Shown: positions 1 to 7,045 of the stretch, one piece after another
How the letters are laid out: each line of letters opens with the position of its first letter
How positions within the stretch are numbered: position 1 is the stretch's first letter
Assembly (NCBI GenBank): GCA_900108205.1
Contig: FNUU01000002.1
Location: 1-64,000 of the forward strand
Length of the DNA: 64,000 bases
Source of the DNA: Eubacterium ruminantium
GTDB taxonomy: Bacteria; Bacillota; Clostridia; Lachnospirales; Lachnospiraceae
Direction: 5' to 3'
Notes under the pieces: generated by a model
Databases searched by the model: none
The model's input: only the letters and a program-made list of their open reading frames with translations
Told to the model about the DNA's origin: nothing
Made by a program: the position numbers and the translations under genes

Positions 1-237
1 CTGGTTATATAGAGAGTACCCCAGGCATCCTGCTTCGTAGCCACATTCAATGTCATAAGTATCCTTCAATCCGAGCTTCTGCTTTAAGTTCTCAATGAAC
101 AAGATTATATTTTTATAATCCGGTGTTACCTGAATATTCGCAAAAACACGATCCTCAGCACCAATTACAGGCTCCATTGCGCATAAAGTATAATTTGTAC
201 TATGGACATCCATCCCGATTTTTAGTATTCTTTTCAT
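1..237 (-). CDS. IS110-family transposase, N-terminal part (cut by window edge)
   Basis: The 79 visible codons start at an ATG (237-235) behind a perfect AAAGGAGGTC ribosome-binding site and run off the left edge. The protein opens with KIGMDVHSTNYTLC and continues to GYEAGCLGYSL. These match the first Asp and the Glu of the DEDD (RuvC-like) catalytic core of IS110 transposases. This family has no DDE core and usually lacks long terminal inverted repeats. The rest of the gene and the far end of the element lie outside the window, so intactness cannot be judged. The element lies directly beside the 3' end of a decayed Rhs gene and may have truncated it; that link is inference. Confidence 0.85.
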   Translation of the reverse strand, partial: MKRILKIGMDVHSTNYTLCAMEPVIGAEDRVFANIQVTPDYKNIILFIENLKQKLGLKDTYDIECGYEAGCLGYSLYNQ

Positions 238-333
238 AGTGACCTCCTTTGTATGTGGTAATCCCTGTTACCGTTGATTTAGACAATCTCTAGTATACAG
301 GTAAATCCACGATGCTACAAATGTGAGGTCACT
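238..333. mobile_element. Probable end region of the IS110 element with short inverted repeat
   Basis: The 96 bp between the transposase start and the Rhs stop carry a 9-bp inverted pair, AGTGACCTC (238-246) and GAGGTCACT (325-333). The right arm touches the stop codon of the neighbouring Rhs reading frame. This could be the end of the insertion sequence or a hairpin in the transposase leader. The exact element boundary cannot be fixed from one end. Confidence 0.4.
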
Positions 334-2241
334 TCATATTATCTCAATCGTACTAATCACCGGCTGTTCAATAACCAACTGAGGGAATATGCTGACAAGT
401 TCTCTTTTAAACTCCGGCGCTGTCAGGATTTCTCCGAGATCTTTTTCCAGCAGGACTTCAGGTACTGTGGTTATTATGTCTTCAGGTTTTGGAGGATCAG
501 CCGGGAATACCTCTAAATCATCCTCTATCCTCTCTTGTGCAACAAATATATCGATAAAGATACTCTTTGGCCCCTCATCCAGAGCTTTAATAAATCTCAT
601 GAATCCATTCATCATGAAAGCATTTTGTGTAATTACAGCCGACGTAAGTATTCCCGCAACAACCAGAGCTATCGCCAGTTTGCCCACACTTTTCTCAACT
701 GCTCCTGTATTGTATCCACTCGGATCAATATTCATCACAGGATTCGCATTTGCATAGAGATATTTATGCAGCGATACTGGGTCCTGAAGGCTTCCCTGAT
801 AACTGTCCGCACTGATAAATGTTCCGGTTGACGGATTCATATATCTGGCTCTGAGATAGTATAATTCAGACAAATAGTTATACTGCTCTCCAGCATAGAG
901 GAATTCATTCTCTGAAGAACCTGCCGAATAAATAAGGCTGCCATATGCATCATAACCATAGCTGTCAGTTATATTGCCTACCAGGTCAGCGAGCTGACGA
1001 ACACTGCCATGTCCATCATAGATATAATACCGGTATAAAGTACCGGCCTCACTTCCGGTATATACATCACTATACTCGGATAAGCTATTGCTGCCTCCAC
1101 TCTCATATGAAATCAGCTCATCGCCCCGGACATATGATCTGATAAGATTTCCGTTATCATCAGTTTCTACTGATACATATGTAAGAGCCTCGCTGATGTC
1201 ATTGATGTAGAAAACTGTCTTTCCGTGATCATCCAGATATACTTCATCCCTGTCACTTACCTCGGATTCAACACCCTCATATGAAACCTTATTACAGCTT
1301 ACAGTTTTTGAAAGCCTGTTCCCGTTAAAGTCATATGTATAGGATTCAGAATTAACAGAACCTCCTTCATTCACACTTACTTTTATCAAATGATTTTCAT
1401 AATCGTAGATATATTCTACATTCTTATATCCCGACGTCTTTACCAGATTGCCATTATCATCATAAATGTATTGTGTAGTATAATTTTCAGTCTTTGATCC
1501 GGTATTGTCGTTATATAATGCTTCATCTGATATGTTTTCCTGAACAGTTTCTTGTGCGTCGGATAATACGTTGGATAATGCATCAGCCTTAAATTCCTCC
1601 TTCACAAGCTGATTGAGTGCATTATACGTATAACTATACTCTCCGGCGACCGCATTTTCTTTATGCGCACCGCTTACGAAGACAGAACAGTCTCCGATAA
1701 TTTCTGTCTTTTTCGAAATCCTGTTGCTGACATTATCATAAGCGTAAGTATTAATAAGCTTGCTTGATCCACTCGTTATTTCTTCAGAAACCAGCCTCTG
1801 AAGCTCATCATATCCATAACAGATATCGATTTTTTTGCCATCATATTCTTCTGTAACAGCAGTTCTCTCTCCTGCTTTTCCCAAAGTATATGAATATTTG
1901 GCAAGAAGTCTTCCGGATTTATCCTTTACACATTCCTCCTTCAGTCTCTGACACGGATCATAGGTATAACTTACTGTCACGCCGTTCGGATATGTCATAG
2001 CCGTCCTGTTGCCGAGCTCATCATACTCATATACAGTTGCTTTTCCGTTATAATCTATGGCTCTTGTGAGCCTGTTTAACTCATCAAACTCATAGTACGT
2101 TTTCGCAAATCCATTATCAACAGCAGATTTTCTGCCATACTCGTCATAATGAATACCAATCTGTTCTGATATCCCGTTCTGTTCTCCCGTATATACTACA
2201 CTGTTCCGATGAACCGTTTTGGCATTTACCCTCGTATGAAA
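334..2241 (-). pseudogene. Start-less Rhs/YD-repeat gene remnant of a separate lineage
   Basis: One open frame of 636 codons has no credible start; a TGA lies in frame at 2242-2244. It encodes YD repeats (for example ATVYEYDELGNRT and TVSYTYDPCQRL), then the Rhs core motif LYYLRARYMNPSTGTF and the closing DPSGYN. After that come a hydrophobic pre-toxin stretch and an acidic, proline-rich tail ending VISTIEII. The core is clearly related to the neighbouring cassettes but differs enough (IDPSG with ISADSYQGSLQDP instead of YADPSG with SMDSYTGNIYDP) to be another Rhs lineage. No toxin domain is recognisable. The stop lies against the IS110 boundary, so the tip may have been lost to that insertion. 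No immunity gene follows. Probably not expressed alone; it could serve as recombination substrate. Confidence 0.7.
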
Positions 2242-2260
2242 TCAGTACATCGCCCTGTTA
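2222..2260 (-). pseudogene. Small out-of-order Rhs core scrap
   Basis: In a different frame from the remnant below it, this stretch reads QGDVLISYEGKCQNGSSEQ. It resembles GDELISYESGGSNSLSEY, which lies about 300 residues further along the same remnant. The segment order is therefore rearranged, which marks a recombination or deletion breakpoint at the 5' end of the remnant. Confidence 0.5.
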
Positions 2261-2314
2261 ACGGTGACATGTAAAATGCCCGAAAATTATTAGTCTGCCT
2301 GTAAGGAGGCTTGT

Positions 2315-2659
2315 TTATGATACATTTTTTATAAAATCATCATAAGATGAATACAATTCGAACATTGCTAATTTCTTTGATTCTATTGCCCTTTCTGTGC
2401 TCCAATAAATAATTGAAATATTATGATTTTTATAGTATAAGCATAAATAATCATCCTCAAAAAAAGCAAACGGAATAATACTGTAATCAAATAAATCTCT
2501 CTGTTCATTGTATGCTTCCAACATTTCATCTGGCGAAAGTACTATAAAATTATTCATCTCACCATCTACTATAAGGTTCATTTCTTTATTTGTTTCTATT
2601 ATTATCTTTATTTCTTCTGGAATAATTGTATTCAACACTTTTTCAATCGCATATTTCAT
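2315..2659 (-). CDS. SUKH (SMI1/KNR4)-like immunity protein
   Basis: A 114-residue protein with the SUKH C-terminal pattern: IIPFAFFEDDYLCLYYK, then an I-I-Y-W strand and a closing helix YDDFIKNV. SUKH proteins are common cognate immunity proteins of nuclease toxins in Gram-positive polymorphic toxin loci. I chose the ATG at 2659 because AAGGTG sits about six bases upstream inside the preceding toxin gene; the toxin stop (2663-2661) leaves a single base before this ATG, so the two should be translationally coupled. A TTG five codons earlier is possible but has no ribosome-binding site. The family call rests on recognised motifs, not on a search. Target: the tip toxin encoded just upstream (2661-4022). 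Confidence 0.7.
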   Translation of the reverse strand: MKYAIEKVLNTIIPEEIKIIIETNKEMNLIVDGEMNNFIVLSPDEMLEAYNEQRDLFDYSIIPFAFFEDDYLCLYYKNHNISIIYWSTERAIESKKLAMFELYSSYDDFIKNVS

Positions 2660-2660
2660 A

Positions 2661-4022
2661 TCAATCACCTTCAAATAATGGAAATTGGCTCATTCTAATC
2701 GTTTTCTTCCCTTGTATGTTTAATGGTATAAAAACTCTATGTGTACCTGTCGGCGTCTCATTCGTACTAATGTTAAAGGGATACTTTTTCTTGTATATCA
2801 TTACGTTTTGATCTATATTATAAACTACTTCATCCGGATTCATAATAGTATCTTCACATAATTTTCTGACATTGATATCTTTTCCATATTGAGTTTTTTT
2901 AGGAGTAGATAGTGTATTCGGATTGTACATATGTTTTCTTGAATGAATTGAAATATAATCCGAAGCATCCAATCCACCATTCTCTTTAAAAAACTCTGTA
3001 TTTTCTATTGACTTTCCGTAGCTATTCTTGCTTGTCCTTTTAACCGCATTATTATAATCTAGAATTTCCCCACGATGTCCATCATACCCCGGCAACAACG
3101 GATTACCTGTTTTTATTGAAGCAGCCCCAAAGAAAACTATATCTAAAAGAATATACGGCACCTGCTGAGCCAGTTTTTTATAATCTCTGTCTATTGCAAA
3201 TTCTGATAATGCTTTAGCGCTGTCATGACTAAGAACAACAGCTGCACTGGCTTTTATTATGTTTATTGAGAAGCAATATGCAAACAAACAGGTCAGTGCA
3301 CCAAGATAGGCTCCTACTTTTGCCCCGGATTTAAAGCCTTCGATAAATGCATTTACGACTTTCTTAACATCACCACTGCGAATTATTTCAAAACCAGCAT
3401 TGACGACTCCCCCGATAACTCCCATGATACAAGCTGTTGTCGCCGTTGACAGTATAGCACTGATAGTCATCGATACAACTTGATTCAAAATTGGCGAATT
3501 TCCGCTCGGATCAGCATACTTCACAGGGTTAGCATTACAGTACAGATATCTGTGCAGAGAGGCCGGATCATAGATGTTTCCGGTGTAGCTATCCATAGAA
3601 GTGAAAGTTGCGGTAGCCGGATTCATATATCTTGCTCTGAGATAGTAAAGTCCTGTCTCTGAGTCATAATACTCACCGGTATAGTAGTAACCATCACTCA
3701 TCACGCCCGTGATATCTAGAATCTCACCATATGCACTATATCTGTATGATGATTTCACTGATGCAACATCATCAAGGATAATCCGTACATCATTATGTCC
3801 ATCAAGGATGTAGTAACTTTCTGTACCAATTGCATTTCTTGTAAAATCAGTATTACTGATAAGCTCAAATCCAATGGTATAGCTCTTCTTGACATTTCCG
3901 GCTTCGTCTGTCTCTGCAAGAGTCTGTGAGTACTCAGTAAGAGTATCCGAAACATATAGTGTTGTGTCGTGTATATCTGTAGAAGAATTATTGTCCTGAC
4001 TACATAATATCAGACCAAAAAT
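2661..4022 (-). CDS. Rhs tip cassette 1: core 3' end plus unrecognised toxin domain (no own start)
   Basis: The frame is open from a TAG at 4023-4025 and carries about 130 codons of Rhs core, including YYILDGHNDVR, YSAYGEILD, LYYLRARYMNP and YADPSGN. A glycine-rich hydrophobic pre-toxin segment and the conserved hinge DYNNAVKRTS follow. The core is nearly identical to the end of the full-length Rhs gene and stops matching it near 3998, so this is a partial duplication without promoter or start. After the hinge comes a unique tip of about 115 residues with the features HSRKHMYNP, TQYGKDINVRKL and GTHRVFIPLN. I do not recognise it; a BECR-type RNase fold is a guess. The SUKH-like immunity gene follows at one base. 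A GTG at 3758 is the only early start and would give only the last core repeat. Most likely a silent donor cassette. Confidence 0.75.
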   Translation of the reverse strand: MFGLILCSQDNNSSTDIHDTTLYVSDTLTEYSQTLAETDEAGNVKKSYTIGFELISNTDFTRNAIGTESYYILDGHNDVRIILDDVASVKSSYRYSAYGEILDITGVMSDGYYYTGEYYDSETGLYYLRARYMNPATATFTSMDSYTGNIYDPASLHRYLYCNANPVKYADPSGNSPILNQVVSMTISAILSTATTACIMGVIGGVVNAGFEIIRSGDVKKVVNAFIEGFKSGAKVGAYLGALTCLFAYCFSINIIKASAAVVLSHDSAKALSEFAIDRDYKKLAQQVPYILLDIVFFGAASIKTGNPLLPGYDGHRGEILDYNNAVKRTSKNSYGKSIENTEFFKENGGLDASDYISIHSRKHMYNPNTLSTPKKTQYGKDINVRKLCEDTIMNPDEVVYNIDQNVMIYKKKYPFNISTNETPTGTHRVFIPLNIQGKKTIRMSQFPLFEGD

Positions 4023-4344
4023 CTATATACGATATTTTTTTTAATTCGATGCTAGTCTGATTTTTACCTCCAAACTCTATATCAATATAATTTTCTAAAT
4101 TCATTCCATAACATATGATATCTACTCCATGTATAGACAAAACGGGTGGATTTATAACTGGTATAACAGGAATGTATCTATGCGAATAAAACGGTATAAA
4201 TTTAGGTGCCTTTTTTAGTTTTTCTCTTACTCTATATACATATATATCTTCATTAGGTTCAGCTCCCCAAGCCTCATTCCAGTAAACCTCATCCGCTTTA
4301 TTAAATATTTCTTCAAATGGTAGATTTATTATTTTATTAACTAT
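4000..4344 (-). pseudogene. Orphan SUKH-like immunity gene fragment lacking a start
   Basis: A frame of 115 codons, closed upstream by TAA (4347-4345) and ended by TAG at 4002-4000. It has no ATG, GTG or TTG before residue 87. It reads LPFEEIFNKADEVYWNEAW, then KFIPFYSHRYIPVIP, VLSIHGVDIICYG and LENYIDIEF. The IP-Y-HRYIP and HGVDIIYYG pattern is one I associate with the C-terminal half of SMI1/KNR4-like proteins. The N-terminal half is missing. It lies between the DUF6985-like immunity gene and the core of cassette 1, and its last bases abut the cassette 1 breakpoint. It is best read as an immunity gene truncated when cassettes were rearranged. Confidence 0.55.
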
Positions 4345-4353
4345 TTACTCTTG

Positions 4354-4854
4354 TTATATATCTTCTTCAGCCACCCATGATAAAAAGGCAGTTTCTTCGC
4401 TCCCCATCTTCACTAAGCGATTCTTATGCATCATAACTCCATATCCATGTTCATCATCCCAAGAACACGAAAAAGAAAAACCAATATACGACAAATTGTC
4501 TTTTTCAATATCTAAAATATAAATACGTTTTGGACACATTAGCTTACTAAAATCATGAATACCACTAACGTTCGGCATATAGTTATCAATCTCATCATCG
4601 TCGTATCCATATTCATCTTGCATATTAGAATATTCAGATAACAATGAAAACAAAATTGTTTCTAACAATTCGCTTTGATGATGTAAAATATATTCATAAG
4701 CTTCTTTATGCTTTTTTTCAAGATTCTTAACTGTCTTATCCCCACCTATATTCAATTCGATGATTAAATTTTCACCAAAAAAATCATTCCATGAACTTAA
4801 AATAACTTTTCCTCTCCAAATTCCATTTATTTGTTCTATTCCTGGTATCATCAT
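4354..4854 (-). CDS. DUF6985-like putative immunity protein of the WHH nuclease
   Basis: A 166-residue acidic protein without signal peptide. The ATG at 4854 has AAGGAG six bases upstream. Notable motifs are GYDDDEIDNYMPNV, LSYIGFSFSCSWDDEHGYG and a C-terminal AFLSWVAEED. The central SFSCSWDDEHG block is what I recall for DUF6985-type proteins, which occur next to toxins and stand-alone in Firmicutes. It starts 13 bp after the stop of the WHH nuclease tip, so it is almost certainly its immunity protein. This is inference from position, and no structure or function is shown by the sequence itself. A second, broken immunity gene follows 9 bp later. Confidence 0.6.
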   Translation of the reverse strand: MMIPGIEQINGIWRGKVILSSWNDFFGENLIIELNIGGDKTVKNLEKKHKEAYEYILHHQSELLETILFSLLSEYSNMQDEYGYDDDEIDNYMPNVSGIHDFSKLMCPKRIYILDIEKDNLSYIGFSFSCSWDDEHGYGVMMHKNRLVKMGSEETAFLSWVAEEDI

Positions 4855-4867
4855 TCATTTCTCCTTC

Positions 4868-5230
4868 TTATGGTCTTATTCCTTTTCTAATTAGTGAAGC
4901 TCCTCCTGTATGTCTTACAGCCCCATGTAAATCACTAGGAACTAATAGCATAGTTTTTCCATCTTCTACATGATGCCAGGTATATCCCGTAGGAGTACTT
5001 GAATATCCTGCAGCTTCATTTGCCTTTATAAAATCGTAATATGTATCTCCTTCAAGATTATTAATAGTAACTTTTTTGATACTGTATGGTTCGAATTCAG
5101 GAAATCCTTCATTACTAAAATTAACTCCTTTAGGGTACTTTTCACCTAAATCTCCACTCAATTTGAATGTTTTACCCGCATATTTTTTATTTATTATCCT
5201 TATTCCATCTAGATCAGAGCCACTTCCACC
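4868..5230 (-). CDS. Rhs tip cassette 2, toxin part: WHH-type HNH/endonuclease VII-like nuclease
   Basis: This is the in-frame continuation of the cassette 2 core after the TAG at 5233-5231. It begins GGSGSDLDGIRI and ends in the nuclease signature GYTWHHVEDGKTMLLVPSDL, then HGAVRHTGG. The WHH histidines and the downstream HxxxxHxGG match the treble-clef HNH/EndoVII nucleases typical of Rhs and WapA tips; the expected activity is DNA (or RNA) cleavage. The only internal start is a TTG at 5161 without a good ribosome-binding site, which would give 97 residues. The module is followed at 13 bp by the DUF6985-like immunity gene. Unless the amber codon is suppressed or repaired by recombination, the nuclease should not be made as an Rhs fusion. 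Confidence 0.8.
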   Translation of the reverse strand, partial: GGSGSDLDGIRIINKKYAGKTFKLSGDLGEKYPKGVNFSNEGFPEFEPYSIKKVTINNLEGDTYYDFIKANEAAGYSSTPTGYTWHHVEDGKTMLLVPSDLHGAVRHTGGASLIRKGIRP

Positions 5231-5233
5231 CTA
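5231..5233 (-). other. In-frame amber stop at the core/toxin junction
   Basis: The codon is TAG, read on the minus strand as NNAVKRTY-stop-GGSGSD. Upstream and downstream frames are identical (5231 and 5159 differ by a multiple of three), and both sides encode recognisable protein. The stop lies exactly at the hinge where the tips of all cassettes diverge. Confidence 0.85.
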
Positions 5234-6535
5234 GTATGTCCTTTTAACCGCATTATTGTAATCTTTAATACTGCTCTGACGACCTTTATAGTTAGGCAAT
5301 AATGAATTACCTATTTTTATTGACGCAGCCCCAAAGAAAACTATATCTAAAAGGATATATGGCACCTGCTGAGCCAGTTTTTTACCATCTCTGTCTATTG
5401 CAAATTCAGATAATGCTTTAGCACTGTCATGACCAAGCGCAACAGCTGCACTGGCTTTTATTATGCTTATTGAGAAGCAATATGCAACAAGACCTGTCAG
5501 CGCACCAAGATAGGCTCCTATCTTTGCGCCGGATTTAAATCCTTCGATAAATGCATTTACGACTTTCTTAACATCACCACTGCGAATTATTTCAAAACCA
5601 GCATTGACGATTCCCCCGATAACTCCCATGATACAAGCTGTTGCCGCCGTTGACAGTATAGCACTGATGCTTATTGCAACAATACTATTTAACAAAGCAG
5701 GAACATGTCCGCTCGGATCAGCATACTTCACAGGGTTAGCATTACAGTATAGATACCTGTGCAGGGAGGTCGGATCATAGATGTTTCCGGTGTAGCTATC
5801 CATAGAAGTGAAGGTTGCGGTAGCCGGATTCATATATCTTACTCTGAGATAGTAAAGTCCTGTCTCTGAGTCATAATACTCTCCGGTATAGTAATATCCA
5901 TCACTCATCACGCCCGTGATATCTAGAATCTCACCATATGCACTGTATCGATATGTAGACTTAGATGATGCAGAATCATCAAGGATCATCCTTACATCAT
6001 TATGACCATCAAGGATGTAGTAACTTTCTGTACCGATTGCATTGTTTGTATAATCTGAATTACTGATAAGCTCAAATCCGATGGTGTAGTTCTTTTTGAC
6101 TCTTCCGGCTTCATCTGTCTCTGCAAGAGTCTGTGAGAATTCAGTCAAAGCATCCGAGATATACAGAGTTGTTCCTGAAGAACCTTGAACAGAACTTTTA
6201 CCAGAATTGCTTGTATTTTCAACACCAGTATCAGTATTGTTTTCACACGTACTGTTAGTACTACTATCACTACTTATACAGGTCTTACTCCTTCTCACAC
6301 CTTCAGCATCATATGTATAACTATACTCAGACGAACTATCCGAGAAGCCTATCATGCGGTTAAACAGATCATAGTAGTACTCTGACACATTGCCATCAGT
6401 AGTCTTGCTGATCGTATTGCCGTTTGCATCATAGCTATATGTGGTTTCTGATATAGTGGTTTCTGCAGTTAAATCACCGGCTTCCGAACTATTGACAGTC
6501 TTCTCGTATGTCAGCTGATTGAATATTCCGCGGTC
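5234..6535 (-). pseudogene. Rhs tip cassette 2, core part (start-less duplicate ending at amber codon)
   Basis: About 430 codons of Rhs core homologous to the full-length gene, from LTYEKTVN through YSYDANGN, YDLFNRMIGFSD, ILDGHNDVRMI, LYYLRVRYMNP and YADPSGH to the hinge DYNNAVKRTY. The match to the parent gene begins exactly at the edge of an 18-bp-arm hairpin (6518-6557), whose loop supplies an upstream in-frame TAA. No ribosome-binding site or start is present; the only GTG (6388) is internal to a repeat. A 40-codon Thr/Ser/Asn-rich insert around 6170-6290 is shared with cassette 3 but not with the parent gene, so cassettes 2 and 3 share an ancestor. Likely a silent donor cassette. Confidence 0.75.
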
Positions 6536-6557
6536 TTACGACCGCGGAATATTCAAT
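6518..6557. repeat. Perfect 18-bp-arm hairpin with TTAC loop
   Basis: The arm ATTGAATATTCCGCGGTC (6518-6535), loop TTAC and its exact reverse complement (6540-6557) form a 40-bp palindrome. It marks the 5' breakpoint of cassette 2: Rhs homology ends at its inner edge. No U-run follows on either strand, so it is not a standard terminator. Another perfect hairpin with the same TTAC loop lies at 57,023-57,046. Confidence 0.8.
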
Positions 6558-6645
6558 GTTCGTCAAGAATGTAGAATTCCTTATATTGCTAAATATTATT
6601 TAATTGTCAATATGTTCATTTTCTCGGTGTAACGTTTTTGATAAA

Positions 6646-7038
6646 TCATTCAACAAGCCCAAAAGAAAGGATGTGAAAAGAAATAGATAAACCAATATCG
6701 CTCATCAAATCTATTATCTCAGGATCAAATTCATAGCCAAACTGTCCATACTCCGAACGAATATAGCAGTTTATTTCCGTATCATAAATTGTAGATATTC
6801 TTTGTATATCACTTTTTTTCTTATGCATTTCCTTCAGAAAAACTTTGAGTTCATCTTCAAATTTCATTTCTTCAGTAAATTGTTTGGTATATTCCCAAAT
6901 AGATTTAGGAGCAAACAAATCACACATTATCTGTTCACCTTTTTTTATTGTTTTACTAGCATTTAGTTCTAATGTTTCTTCTATAAAAGTGAAATCCAAT
7001 TCGTTTCCACTTATTGTTAATATACATTCTCCATACAT
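6646..7038 (-). CDS. DUF4279-like immunity protein
   Basis: A 130-residue soluble protein. The N-terminus ILTISGNELDFTFIEETLEL, followed by KTIKKGEQI and an aromatic W, is the DUF4279 pattern (a strand, the D-F/L-T hydrophobic helix for a threshold-type domain, then a G). A helix with FEDELKVFL follows. DUF4279 proteins recur as immunity proteins beside nuclease and other toxins. The ATG at 7038 lies seven bases after the toxin stop; AGGAG lies inside the last toxin codons, about 14 bases from the ATG, which is a long spacing. It should neutralise the tip of cassette 3. The gene ends about 90 bp before the hairpin bordering cassette 2. The 88 bp between 6558 and 6645 hold nothing I recognise. 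Confidence 0.65.
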   Translation of the reverse strand: MYGECILTISGNELDFTFIEETLELNASKTIKKGEQIMCDLFAPKSIWEYTKQFTEEMKFEDELKVFLKEMHKKKSDIQRISTIYDTEINCYIRSEYGQFGYEFDPEIIDLMSDIGLSISFHILSFGLVE

Positions 7039-7045
7039 TTTTATC

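Noticed and set aside
3755..3955. Minus-strand 66-codon frame upstream of cassette 1
   Set aside because: It is a shifted frame; the true Rhs core reads through the same bases in another frame.
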